Source of the DNA: an uncultured Clostridia bacterium
GTDB taxonomy: Bacteria > Bacillota > Clostridia > Oscillospirales > Ruminococcaceae
Direction of reading: 5' to 3'
Length of the DNA: 64,000 bases
Assembly: GCA_947586185.1 (NCBI GenBank)
Contig: CANPXN010000004.1
Location: 1 to 64,000 of the forward strand
Shown: positions 52,322 to 60,451 of the stretch, one piece after another
Layout of the letters: each line of letters opens with the position of its first letter
Position numbering within the stretch: the stretch's first letter is position 1
The notes under the pieces: model-generated
What the model saw: only the letters and a program-made list of their open reading frames with translations
Database searches by the model: none
What the model was told of the DNA's origin: nothing
Translations under genes and position numbers: made by a program

Positions 52322-52411
52322 AACCGGTAGCGCCGGTTCTGCAAGTAAATTTGGCAAAATACACGAACGCTTTCGTATCATTAATATACAATACTTACAA
52401 AAAAAAGTCAA
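52322..52411 (-). promoter_or_regulatory. lacI promoter with two operator-like palindromes
   Basis: Minus strand: TTGACT (52406-52411), 17 bp, TATATT (52383-52388). Just downstream, at the expected transcript start, lies ACGAA-CGCT-TTCGT (52363-52376), the CG-centred shape of LacI-family operators. A second palindrome AACCGG-N5-CCGGTT lies at 52322-52338. Their positions suggest autorepression. Confidence 0.75.
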
Positions 52412-52655
52412 TGCTTAACACTATTCTTTAATACTTTTTTAGCACTTTGAACAATTATTTTTTCACAGTTTTGTTTGTTTTAACGAAAAAAAGCACTTAA
52501 TTTTAACTTTATTACAAAACGGTTAAAAGTCTTCATATGATATATTATACTAATTTCCAAAGAATTTTTGTTCGTTTTATACATTATTCGAGTAAATTTG
52601 CCAATTTAATTTAACAATTTTTGCCCATTTCCAACAATCATTCATAATAGTTCAT
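52412..52655. other. AT-rich intergenic region
   Basis: No gene, repeat or clear hairpin was seen between the lacI promoter and the helix-hairpin-helix gene. Confidence 0.6.
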
Positions 52656-53414
52656 TTATTTTACATATATATAAGGTCTGATTTCAACAAGCTTTTCCGG
52701 CGTAACGCCATCAGCATACAGAAGTTCAAGGTCATTCTGAAAATACTTTATAGTATTTCTCAGCTCAACTATATTTTCTGCTGTTTGTCTGTCAATGCCA
52801 GGAAGCAGCATAAACTCCTCAACCGTTGCCATGTTTATATTCAGAACAGGGATCTCACCAGTCACAGTCTCTGTTTCAGGCTCGTTCCATTGTTCTTCAA
52901 AGACGTCAGTCTCTGTTTCTGCAATGCTCGTCTCTGTATAAGTATATTCAGGATCACGTCCGATATAGCCATCTGTGTAAATATAATTTCTGACGGAGAG
53001 AAAAATCTGCTCTCCGATGCCTTTGACGTTCATCAGCTCTTCAATTGTTGCGAATCCGCCGCTTATCTCCCTGTACTCAATAATTGCTGCCGCAAGGACT
53101 TCTCCTATACCATCAAGCTGCATAAGCTCTTCGGCGTCAGCCGTGTTTATATTTATCCATAATGGAGCAGTGCTTTCTGTTTCAGCTACTGTGGTAACTG
53201 TAGATTCAGCCGTTTCAGTTTCCGACTTCTTACTTGTTTCCGCAGTGGTTTTGCTTGAACGCTCCTCTGTCTCAGAAACACTTTCAGTATCAGATACAGA
53301 AAAGCCCTTCATAGCAGGTTTTTCCGACGGATTACTTTTAGATATAAGCGCAAACCCAATGGCAGAAACTGACAAAACAAATACGGCAAAATAGATAATT
53401 ACTTGTTTCTTCAT
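52656..53414 (-). CDS. Membrane-anchored ComEA-like protein with two helix-hairpin-helix domains
   Basis: 252 residues. One N-terminal membrane helix (about 5-24), a Ser/Thr/Glu linker (about 30-85), then HhH domain 1 (I-N-I-N-T-A-D-A-E-E-L-M-Q-L-D-G-I-G, E-E-L-M-N-V-K-G-I-G, about 88-145). A second acidic linker (about 150-190) precedes HhH domain 2 (L-N-I-N-M-A-T-V-E-E-F-M-L-L-P-G-I, about 192-250). ComEA binds DNA during uptake. Unlike usual ComEA, there is no SLBB domain and the HhH unit is duplicated. No other competence gene is near. Confidence 0.8.
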   Translation of the reverse strand: MKKQVIIYFAVFVLSVSAIGFALISKSNPSEKPAMKGFSVSDTESVSETEERSSKTTAETSKKSETETAESTVTTVAETESTAPLWININTADAEELMQLDGIGEVLAAAIIEYREISGGFATIEELMNVKGIGEQIFLSVRNYIYTDGYIGRDPEYTYTETSIAETETDVFEEQWNEPETETVTGEIPVLNINMATVEEFMLLPGIDRQTAENIVELRNTIKYFQNDLELLYADGVTPEKLVEIRPYIYVK

Positions 53415-53876
53415 CGTTCATTTCCGACATAATTCGACATTTTTTGGACAGCACACTGCCAGATTGCAGGAACTGTCTGCTTGCTTATAATTATAGCATA
53501 TATATAATAAACTTTTCAATACATTGGAAAAATTTATTCCATTATTTTTATGCAAGGAAACAAAATAATGCTTAGTATAAATAAAATAGCGTACATTATA
53601 TTAAAAATTCGCCCCGTTTTCATTTAGAAACGGGGCTTTTCCGTGTTACTTTATTTCATTCATTCGTTTTTATCTGCCGAAAGAATGAAGTTAGTATAAA
53701 TTAACAGTCCTTATTTATAGATTAGGCAAGTGAAGCTTGCCAAAATCTATTTGTACCCGAGGGTACTTTCTTCGGTCGCCTATTTTACAGTTGTCACCTA
53801 TGATGACGAGTAAAATGGCAATTAAATAAAATTTTGCTCCAACCAATTTAAAATGGTCTAATTGGTTGGATAATAA
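53415..53876. other. Palindrome-rich intergenic region
   Basis: No gene was seen. Inverted repeats in order: GCCCCGTTT/AAACGGGGC (53611-53636); TTCATT/AATGAA with inner TTCG/CGAA (about 53655-53690); GGCAAG/CTTGCC inside AGATT/AATCT (53721-53750); GTACCC-GA-GGGTAC (53754-53767); TTTTAC/GTAAAA with inner GTCA/TGAC (53783-53816); CCAACCAATT/AATTGGTTGG (53839-53869). Confidence 0.65.
53611..53640. terminator. Terminator-like hairpin
   Basis: GCCCCGTTT-8 nt-AAACGGGGC followed by TTTTCC on the plus strand, with an A-run on the left (AAAAATTC) giving a T-run on the minus strand. It lies about 240 nt past the aquaporin stop. Confidence 0.65.
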
Positions 53877-54581
53877 TTACTTCTTACTGCTTTCAAGGAA
53901 TTTGTAAGTTACTGCTGCCAGTGCAGCACCTACAAAAGGTCCAACGATAAATACCCAAACACAGGATATCGGATCTGAATTGCCGTTTATTGCAGCAGCG
54001 ATAGCAGGTCCGATACTTCTTGCAGGATTTACTGATGTACCTGTAAGACCGATACCAAGAATATGAACAAGAGTCAGTGTAAGACCGATAATAAGACCTC
54101 CGAATGAACCATGTCCGCCCTTTTTCGAGGTTACACCAAGGATCGTAAGAACAAATGCAAATGTAAGAATGATCTCAACAAGTATTCCTGCTGCGGCGCT
54201 GTCATTTACGCCTGCAAGACCGTTTGAACCGAATCCTCCGGTCAGGTCTTTCACATCTCCAAGCTCAAAAACAGCGGCCAGTATTCCTGCTCCGGCAAAC
54301 GCTCCAAGGCACTGTGAAATAACATAGCCTATAAAATCAGTTACTGTCATTCCACCGCTGATAAGCACTCCAAGCGAAACGGCAGGATTAATATGACATC
54401 CCGAAATATTTCCGACGCAATATGCCATACCCACAATTACAAGGCCAAATGCCAATGCTGTAAGAATATATCCGCATCCGTTTTCAGCGCTGCAACCAAC
54501 AAGCATTGCTGTTCCGCATCCGAATATTACCAGCACAGCTGTGCCGATAAACTCAGCAATGTACTTTTTTATTGATTCCAT
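53877..54581 (-). CDS. aqpZ: Aquaporin (MIP family)
   Basis: 234 residues, six helices with both half-helix signatures: N-P-A in G-C-H-I-N-P-A-V-S, and N-P-A-R in T-S-V-N-P-A-R-S. A His in L-V-H-I-L-G at the selectivity-filter position and the short length favour a water channel over a glycerol facilitator. No glycerol genes lie nearby. GGAGGAG precedes the ATG. Confidence 0.88.
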   Translation of the reverse strand: MESIKKYIAEFIGTAVLVIFGCGTAMLVGCSAENGCGYILTALAFGLVIVGMAYCVGNISGCHINPAVSLGVLISGGMTVTDFIGYVISQCLGAFAGAGILAAVFELGDVKDLTGGFGSNGLAGVNDSAAAGILVEIILTFAFVLTILGVTSKKGGHGSFGGLIIGLTLTLVHILGIGLTGTSVNPARSIGPAIAAAINGNSDPISCVWVFIVGPFVGAALAAVTYKFLESSKK

Positions 54582-54637
54582 TTAATCTCCTCCGATAAAT
54601 ATTTATACAAGAGGACTGTTAATTTTTACACCACTAC

Positions 54638-54666
54638 ATTATACCATATCAGACTTATTTTGACAA
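54638..54666 (-). promoter_or_regulatory. Promoter of the aquaporin gene
   Basis: Minus strand: TTGTCA (54661-54666), 17-bp spacer, TATAAT (54638-54643). Confidence 0.8.
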
Positions 54667-54703
54667 GTTTTTCACCATAGATTTCCATATATTCAATACA
54701 CCG

Positions 54704-56476
54704 TTATACCGCAAACTGGCTGTTGTATAGCCTGTAATAAAAACCTTTTCGTTCAAGTAGCTGTTCATGGTTTCCCTGCTCAATAATATGTCCGTCCTTC
54801 ATAACAAGTATGACATCCGCTTCACGGATAGTTGATAGTCTATGAGCGACAATGAAGCTTGTTCTGCCTTTCATAAGGCGAGCAAACGCTTCCTGTATCT
54901 TTACCTCCGTTCGAGTATCTATAGACGACGTAGCCTCATCAAGTATAAGCATCGGTGGAAGACAAAGCATAACTCTTGCAATACAAAGAAGCTGTTTCTG
55001 ACCCTGGGAAAGGTTACCTCCGTCCTCTGCAATTACAGTATCATAGCCGTTTGGTAAACGTTTAATAAAGCCGTGGGCATGGGACGCCTTTGCAGCTGAA
55101 ACGATTTCCTCATCGGTTGCTTCCGGCTTTCCCATTGCAATATTTTCACGTACTGTCCCGGATTTCAGCCATGTTTCCTGCAAAACCATTCCATAGCTGC
55201 TCCTGAGGCTGTCCCTTGTAATATTTCTTATATCTGTTCCCTCAACATATATAGCTCCGCCGTTGACATCGTAAAAACGCATAAGCAGATTAATAATAGT
55301 TGTTTTTCCGCAGCCGGTAGGCCCTACTATAGCTATTCTCTGTCCCGGCTTTACAGATAAACTGAGGTTTTCAATAAGCCTCCTGTCAGAAGAATAGGAA
55401 AATGAAACATTGTCAAGACTGACATTTCCCTTTGCGTCTTCAATAACCTCTGCGTCCTTCGGCTCAGGTATCTGAGGCTCTTCCTCAATAAGCTCAAAAA
55501 GTCTTGCAGCGCATGCCAAAGCGTTCTGAAGTTCTGTTACTACCCCTGAAATCTCATTAAAAGGTTTTGTGTACTGATTTGCATAGGATAGACAGCAGGA
55601 CAGCTGTCCGACGGTAAATGGATTCACAGCTCCCCTTGTAGCAATACACATAAGAGCGCCAGAAAGAGCAACGCCTGCATACACAACACCGTTTACAAAA
55701 CGTGTGGACGGATTTGTAAGCGAAGAATAAAAGGTAGCGTCAAGAGAACATTTTGCAAGACGCTCGTTTATTTCATCAAACTTCTCAAGAGCTTCATCCT
55801 CATGAGAAAACGCCTGAACGACCTTTTGATTACCGATCATTTCATCTATAAATGCCGTCTGCTCCCCTCTTGTTTCTGACTGGAGCTTGAACATTCTATA
55901 GGTTCTTCCTGCTATAAATTTAGCGATAAAAAGTGATAGCGGAGTTATGATAACGACCACAAGAGTGATCTTCCAGCTTATTGAAATAAGGAACAGTAAA
56001 GTACCGAGGATAGTTACAACGCCTGTAAAGAGCTGTGTAAAGCCCATTAACAAGCCGTCTGCAAACTGGTCTGCATCAGAAATTATCCTGTTTACGATTT
56101 CACCTGAGGAATGAGCGTCAATATATTTAAGAGGCAGTATCTCTATTTTCCTAAATGCCTCGTTTCTGATATCACGAACGATATGATATGTGATACGGTT
56201 ATTTATCATATTCATAAGCCACTGTATCAGTGCAGTCGCTCCAACGATAATACCGATCTTTAAAAGCAATTTGAAAATGCCGTCAAAATCAACGTTTCCC
56301 CTGTCCACAATAAGGTCGATGGCATCTCCTATAAGAATAGGTGTATACAGTGTAAGGGCAACAGTTACGGCTGCCAATATAATTGAAAGAACCATAAAAA
56401 ATCCATGGCGTCCCACATACTTGAGAACCTTTTTCATAGTACCCTTTTGAGCGCCGGAAGATTTCTTTTCAGCCAA
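54704..56476 (-). CDS. ABC exporter, half-transporter with canonical ATP site
   Basis: 590 residues, six-helix exporter domain (about 25-320) plus nucleotide-binding domain. Walker A G-P-T-G-C-G-K-T-T, Walker B L-I-L-D-E-A-T-S-S-I-D with the catalytic Glu, H-loop A-H-R. Its signature is non-standard, L-S-Q-G-Q-K-Q. It begins right at the end of the partner gene, so the two form a heterodimer. Substrate (drug, lipid or peptide) unknown. Confidence 0.92.
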   Translation of the reverse strand: MAEKKSSGAQKGTMKKVLKYVGRHGFFMVLSIILAAVTVALTLYTPILIGDAIDLIVDRGNVDFDGIFKLLLKIGIIVGATALIQWLMNMINNRITYHIVRDIRNEAFRKIEILPLKYIDAHSSGEIVNRIISDADQFADGLLMGFTQLFTGVVTILGTLLFLISISWKITLVVVIITPLSLFIAKFIAGRTYRMFKLQSETRGEQTAFIDEMIGNQKVVQAFSHEDEALEKFDEINERLAKCSLDATFYSSLTNPSTRFVNGVVYAGVALSGALMCIATRGAVNPFTVGQLSCCLSYANQYTKPFNEISGVVTELQNALACAARLFELIEEEPQIPEPKDAEVIEDAKGNVSLDNVSFSYSSDRRLIENLSLSVKPGQRIAIVGPTGCGKTTIINLLMRFYDVNGGAIYVEGTDIRNITRDSLRSSYGMVLQETWLKSGTVRENIAMGKPEATDEEIVSAAKASHAHGFIKRLPNGYDTVIAEDGGNLSQGQKQLLCIARVMLCLPPMLILDEATSSIDTRTEVKIQEAFARLMKGRTSFIVAHRLSTIREADVILVMKDGHIIEQGNHEQLLERKGFYYRLYNSQFAV

Positions 56477-58207
56477 TTAAACCGCCTCCTTTTTAAACTG
56501 TGAGCTGTATATTTCATTGTAAACAGGACATGATTTCAAAAGCTCCTCATGCTTTCCGACAGCCGCAATTTTTCCGTCGTCCATAACGATAATTTTATCC
56601 GCATGCTGTATTGAAGATGTTCGCTGGGAAACTATGAACACCGTCGGATTGCTTTCCATGCTTCGTATCGCCTTTCTGAGAGCGGCATCCGTTGCAAAGT
56701 CAAGAGCGGAGGCGCTGTCGTCAAGTATAAGGATCTCCGGATTTTTAACCAAAGCGCGGGCAATCGTAAAGCGCTGCCTTTGTCCTCCGGAAAGATTTTT
56801 TCCTCCCTGCTCAATTTCAAAATCAAGACCACCCTTTGATTCTATTACATCAGCAGCCTGAGCTGTCATAGCAGCCTTCATTATCTCAGCGTCAGAGGCA
56901 TCATCCTTACCCCACTGCATATTTTCACGTATAGTACCCCTGAACAAAACGGCTTTCTGAGGTACTATCCCTATCTTGCTCCTCAGCTCCTCAAGAGTAT
57001 AGCTTTTGACATCCGCTCCGTCAACAAGTACCTCCCCGGCAGTAGCGTCATAGAATCTTGGGATCATATTTACAAGGGAAGATTTACCCGAACCCGTTCC
57101 GCCGATAATTCCAACGGTTTCCCCTCTCTTAACTGAAAAATTCATATCCGTTAGAGAGTCGTCGCCTGCATTTTTATATCTTAGTGAAACCCCTCTGAAC
57201 TCAACGGCAGTATCGCCCTTGACCTCCGGATTTTCACCTTTTACGTCAAGTGAAGATTTTATTTCAAACAAAGCCTGTACTCTGTTTCCGCATGCCACGC
57301 ATTTTGTAAGGCTTATAATAAGGTTTGCAAGCTTTATAAGCTCCACAAGTATCTGCGACATGTAATTGTAAAGAGCAACAACATCTCCCTGTGAGATTTC
57401 GCCTGAGTTTACCTGTAAAGCTCCGGTGTGAATAAGCACAATTATTGCAAGATTTATTATTACATAGGTCACAGGATTCATAAGAGCAGAAATTCTTCCC
57501 ACGAATTTCTGAGCAGCACAGAGAAGACCGTTGCGGTTTTCAAACTCTTCAATTTCTTCGTTTTCCTTGCAGAAAGCCCTGATAACCCTTACGCCTGTAA
57601 GATTTTCACGGGTCTTGCCGAGAACTCCGTCAAGCTTCTGCTGAACCTTTTTATAGAGAGGGATACACCAAAGCATGATCCCGAACACAACTACAGAGAG
57701 AACGGGTATTGTAACCGCAAATATAAGGGCTGCTTTAAAATTTATAGTAAACGCCATTATCATTGCGCCAAACACAACAAAAGGAGAACGCAGAAGAAGC
57801 CTTAATGTAAGGTTGACACCTGTCTGTATCTGATTTATGTCGCTGGTCATTCTTGTAATAAGAGTCGAAGTACCCACCTGGTCAATCTCCGAATAAGAAA
57901 GACTTTCAATATGTTTAAAAAGCTCATGCCTTAAATTTTTTGAAAAACCAACTGATGCTTTTGCAGCAAAATATTGTGCTGTAATAGAAAAACATAAGCC
58001 TATGATACCAAGTACAACGAGTACTAAACACATCTTGATAACATGCGCCCTATCCCCTCCGGAAATTCCGTTGTCAATTATTGATGCAATTACAAGGGGA
58101 ACAAAAAGCTCGAACAAGGCCTCCATAAGCTTGAACAGCGGTCCAAGCAAGCTTTCTTTTCTGTATTGTTTAATGTGAACAAGCAGTTTCTTCAAATTAA
58201 TAACCAT
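56477..58207 (-). CDS. ABC exporter, half-transporter with degenerate ATP site
   Basis: 576 residues, exporter domain and nucleotide-binding domain. Walker A G-G-T-G-S-G-K-S-S, normal signature L-S-G-G-Q-R-Q, but Walker B reads I-L-I-L-D-D-S-A-S-A-L-D (Asp where the catalytic Glu should be) and the H-loop is V-S-Q-R (Gln for His). With the partner's L-S-Q-G-Q this gives one working and one degenerate site, the TM287/288 and BmrCD type of asymmetric heterodimer. Confidence 0.92.
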   Translation of the reverse strand: MVINLKKLLVHIKQYRKESLLGPLFKLMEALFELFVPLVIASIIDNGISGGDRAHVIKMCLVLVVLGIIGLCFSITAQYFAAKASVGFSKNLRHELFKHIESLSYSEIDQVGTSTLITRMTSDINQIQTGVNLTLRLLLRSPFVVFGAMIMAFTINFKAALIFAVTIPVLSVVVFGIMLWCIPLYKKVQQKLDGVLGKTRENLTGVRVIRAFCKENEEIEEFENRNGLLCAAQKFVGRISALMNPVTYVIINLAIIVLIHTGALQVNSGEISQGDVVALYNYMSQILVELIKLANLIISLTKCVACGNRVQALFEIKSSLDVKGENPEVKGDTAVEFRGVSLRYKNAGDDSLTDMNFSVKRGETVGIIGGTGSGKSSLVNMIPRFYDATAGEVLVDGADVKSYTLEELRSKIGIVPQKAVLFRGTIRENMQWGKDDASDAEIMKAAMTAQAADVIESKGGLDFEIEQGGKNLSGGQRQRFTIARALVKNPEILILDDSASALDFATDAALRKAIRSMESNPTVFIVSQRTSSIQHADKIIVMDDGKIAAVGKHEELLKSCPVYNEIYSSQFKKEAV

Positions 58208-58396
58208 CCCTTCCTCAGCAAAAAACAGCTTTTATACTATTCTTGTCAAAATTGTAAGTATCAAAATCGAATAAACCCTGAAAGTTAAATTTTTACCCTT
58301 AAATAGTATACCACAAATTCCGGATATTTTAAAGACATTTTTTACCCGAGATCATACTTTATAGCAAGGATAGGTCTTTATACTAATATAACAGAA

Positions 58397-58420
58397 AGAG
58401 CAGCGTATAACCGCTGCTCT
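58397..58420 (-). terminator. Hairpin, probable terminator of the VTC-DUF4956 operon
   Basis: Perfect 9-bp arms AGAGCAGCG / CGCTGCTCT; minus-strand side followed by TTTCTGTT. It lies downstream of the MITE-like element, which therefore sits inside the 3' region of the transcript. Confidence 0.6.
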
Positions 58421-58492
58421 GAGCTTGTCAAAAGACTCTATTTCTAATCTTTTTAAAAACTAAGTAAAACCGCCCATAAAAGGCGGCTATAC

Positions 58493-58672
58493 TTAAGGCA
58501 ACACCGCACAAAGCACGCCTGACGGCTTTGTACACATCTTGCTTGCATATTTTCCGTCATATCACACAAAAATCTCTTGACATACGCCAGTATGCCTGCG
58601 AGCTTTTTATGCAATCTGACGAAAAATCTGACTGCGCAATCTGCACACAATCTTTGTACGGTGTTGCCTTAA
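58493..58672. mobile_element. 180-bp palindromic MITE-like element
   Basis: Terminal inverted repeats of 21 bp with 20 matches: starts TTAAGGCAACACCG-CACAAAG, ends CTTTGTA-CGGTGTTGCCTTAA. The interior is also an imperfect palindrome (TTTTCCGTCA near 58553 against TGACGAAAAA near 58617; centre CATACGCCAGTATG), so the element can fold into one long hairpin. No coding capacity. Similar repeats occur in many copies in Ruminococcus genomes, from memory, unchecked. Confidence 0.8.
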
Positions 58673-58688
58673 TATTATGAAAGGAAGG

Positions 58689-59384
58689 TCATTTTGCATA
58701 TATCTGATCGTCATACTTATATAGTATAAGAGTAACATTCAGATTACCGTTTAAAGTACGGATACTGTCTATAAACTTCTTCTGATCTGTGTCATCCCTC
58801 AATTCAATGCTGTAAACAAGGTCGAACAGCGTACCGAAATCAACAGTTTTAACTCTTTTAAGTCTCCAGCTTTCAGTATACTCATCGAGTATCTTATCAA
58901 AGAGTCCTTGGTAATTAAGGTTTTCAGGAACAGTTATTTTTAAAGTCATATTGGAAGTGGACGGCGAACCGAATTTAGCTGAATTGAGCACAAGCATCAC
59001 CGCACTTATTATTACAAAAAATACAAAGGCATAACCTACGTAACCAAGACCGCATGCAAGACCTGCCGCCATTGAGAAGAATATGTATGCAATATCCTTT
59101 GGGTCTCCCGCAACGCTTCTGAAACGTACAAGTGAAAACGCTCCTGCAAGACCCAGCGCCTTAGACATGTCATTTATAAGAAGTATAATAAGCGATATGA
59201 TTCCGGGAAGCATTACTATCGTCAACACATAGCTCTGTCCGTATCCCTCTTTTTTATGAGTTAACATATACACAAGACTTGTAAGAAAGCCTATTGCCAG
59301 AGAGGCTGCAACACATGCTATAAAGCGTCCTGCGCCAAGCTCTGCGGAATTTTCAATAATAGAATCAAAAAAATTATTAAGCAT
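58689..59384 (-). CDS. DUF4956 membrane protein
   Basis: 231 residues, about four to five helices (about 20-130) then a soluble ferredoxin-like C-terminal domain (K-I-T-V-P-E-N, L-I-L-Y-K-Y). Family mark A-L-G-L-A-G-A-F-S-L-V-R-F-R-S-V-A-G-D-P-K-D. Function unknown, but DUF4956 genes are regularly found next to VTC-type polyphosphate polymerases. ATG 59384 has GAGGAG upstream and overlaps the previous gene by 8 nt; an upstream extension of 31 codons lies inside that gene. Confidence 0.88.
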   Translation of the reverse strand: MLNNFFDSIIENSAELGAGRFIACVAASLAIGFLTSLVYMLTHKKEGYGQSYVLTIVMLPGIISLIILLINDMSKALGLAGAFSLVRFRSVAGDPKDIAYIFFSMAAGLACGLGYVGYAFVFFVIISAVMLVLNSAKFGSPSTSNMTLKITVPENLNYQGLFDKILDEYTESWRLKRVKTVDFGTLFDLVYSIELRDDTDQKKFIDSIRTLNGNLNVTLILYKYDDQIYAK

Positions 59385-60126
59385 AGATGTATACTCCTCT
59401 TTCGTTACTGATTTTTTCTTGAACGTAGCTTTGATATGCTTTACCATATTTTGAAAAGCTTGTCTTGTAAATTTCAAGCTCCGACAGCTTATTGCTCAGC
59501 CACATAGGCATTGCATCGGTTATTTTTATCTCCATAAGTCGCTGATCCGGTCTTATGATCTGAGCGCCGCTGCTTTCCTCACGAAGGGTAAGATCGCAGC
59601 GTCTCTGAGTGATCGCACGGTCAAAGGTAAGGCGAAAATCCTTGTTATCCCTTCCGAAAAACGCCTTGCGCTGATAGCTTATGTACTGGACCGGTGAAAC
59701 ATCGTAATTTTGCAAAAAAATGTCAAGCTCTCCAAAAACCTGATTGGTAATGTATTTTTCCGAATGAGGCTTTTCCCCGGTAGCTATATAATGCTCAGCT
59801 TCAGCAAGGGTCATTGTAACTCTTCTTTTGGTAACTATGCCTCCAATTTTTCTTTTTATCTCAAGAAATACAGTATCCTCATCTGATGCCGGCGAGAAAT
59901 AGCTGCGAAGTCTGAGCTTTTCCTTGAAGTAAGGCTTAGCAAGGGATTCCCTGATAAGAAAGCTGTCTTCTGTGTCGTAATATACGTTATATACCCCATA
60001 CTCCCTGCCATCTATACAGAATTTATCAGGCTCCATATGCTTGTCGATCTCCCCTAAAAGCTCCTTGTACTGCTTAACTGAAAGCAGAAACTTTATTTCT
60101 TTTCTTTTAAACGAATTAATTGCCAT
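59377..60126 (-). CDS. VTC-domain polyphosphate polymerase
   Basis: 249 residues, VTC domain of the triphosphate-tunnel fold. Basic and acidic tunnel motifs are visible: R-K-E-I-K-F-L (about 8-14), Y-Y-D-T, K-L-R-L-R-S-Y, F-L-E-I-K-R-K, K-R-R, L-T-F-D-R and L-M-E-I-K. In yeast Vtc4 this fold makes polyphosphate from ATP. Here it has no SPX domain and is cytosolic. Coupled to DUF4956. AAGGA precedes the ATG. Promoter with CiaR-like box about 60 bp upstream. Confidence 0.88.
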   Translation of the reverse strand: MAINSFKRKEIKFLLSVKQYKELLGEIDKHMEPDKFCIDGREYGVYNVYYDTEDSFLIRESLAKPYFKEKLRLRSYFSPASDEDTVFLEIKRKIGGIVTKRRVTMTLAEAEHYIATGEKPHSEKYITNQVFGELDIFLQNYDVSPVQYISYQRKAFFGRDNKDFRLTFDRAITQRRCDLTLREESSGAQIIRPDQRLMEIKITDAMPMWLSNKLSELEIYKTSFSKYGKAYQSYVQEKISNERGVYIYA

Positions 60127-60186
60127 ATTCCTTCGATCCGAATTTTTGTCCGGATCTTCCTCCTTTCGTGCCTTATCGTTGCTATA

Positions 60187-60219
60187 ATTATAGAAAGTCT
60201 GTCTTAAATTAATCTTAAA
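60187..60219 (-). promoter_or_regulatory. CiaR-like box and promoter of the VTC-DUF4956 operon
   Basis: Minus strand: TTTAAG-ATTAA-TTTAAG (60203-60219), 10-bp gap, TATAAT (60187-60192). The repeat replaces the -35 region, as for activated promoters of OmpR-type regulators. Confidence 0.8.
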
Positions 60220-60309
60220 GACGTAAAATTTATGTAAAATTTTGATAAAATTTGAAACACATACATTATATATCTCTGCAAAAAATATTTTTTCATCAGG
60301 TTTGCCATG

Positions 60310-60342
60310 TTTAAGATTAATTTAAGGAAGAATTTATATACT
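60310..60342 (+). promoter_or_regulatory. CiaR-like box and promoter of the dockerin beta-helix gene
   Basis: TTTAAG-ATTAA-TTTAAG (60310-60326), 10-bp gap, TATACT (60337-60342). Identical 17-bp box and identical spacing to the divergent promoter. Confidence 0.8.
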
Positions 60343-60372
60343 TTAAGCATGCTAAAGGATATAACCACAGAC

Positions 60373-60451
60373 GATGTCCACTGCCTATTAGGCTGAGAAC
60401 ATCTTTAGATTTAGTCGGAGAACTGAATCACGGCTTGCTGACGTAAGCCGT
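60373..60451 (+). ncRNA. Candidate structured 5' leader (three hairpins)
   Basis: Hairpin 1: GATGT-N5-GCCT-ATT-AGGC-N5-ACATC (60373-60403), two stems with a symmetric internal loop. Hairpin 2: GATTTAGT/ACTGAATC (60408-60429, one G-U). Hairpin 3: ACGGCTT/AAGCCGT (60430-60451), followed by CTGTTTGTTG. No known riboswitch class recognised. Confidence 0.45.

Larger units (their letters stand above)
58208..58688. other. Intergenic region with terminator and MITE-like element
   Basis: It holds a hairpin AGAGCAGCG-6 nt-CGCTGCTCT (58397-58420), a small CCGCC/GGCGG hairpin (about 58470-58486) and the 180-bp palindromic element (58493-58672). No gene was accepted. Confidence 0.7.

Noticed and set aside
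53017..53394. 125-codon plus-strand frame opposite the helix-hairpin-helix gene
   Set aside because: Shadow of the low-complexity Ser/Thr/Glu linker and biased codons on the real strand.
53601..53645. Hairpin GCCCCGTTT/AAACGGGGC as the terminator of a plus-strand small RNA
   Set aside because: No plus-strand promoter could be identified upstream; more simply explained as the distal terminator of the aquaporin transcript.
58453..58650. 65-codon frame inside the palindromic element
   Set aside because: Entirely within the MITE-like repeat; no start signals; Cys/Arg-rich chance translation.
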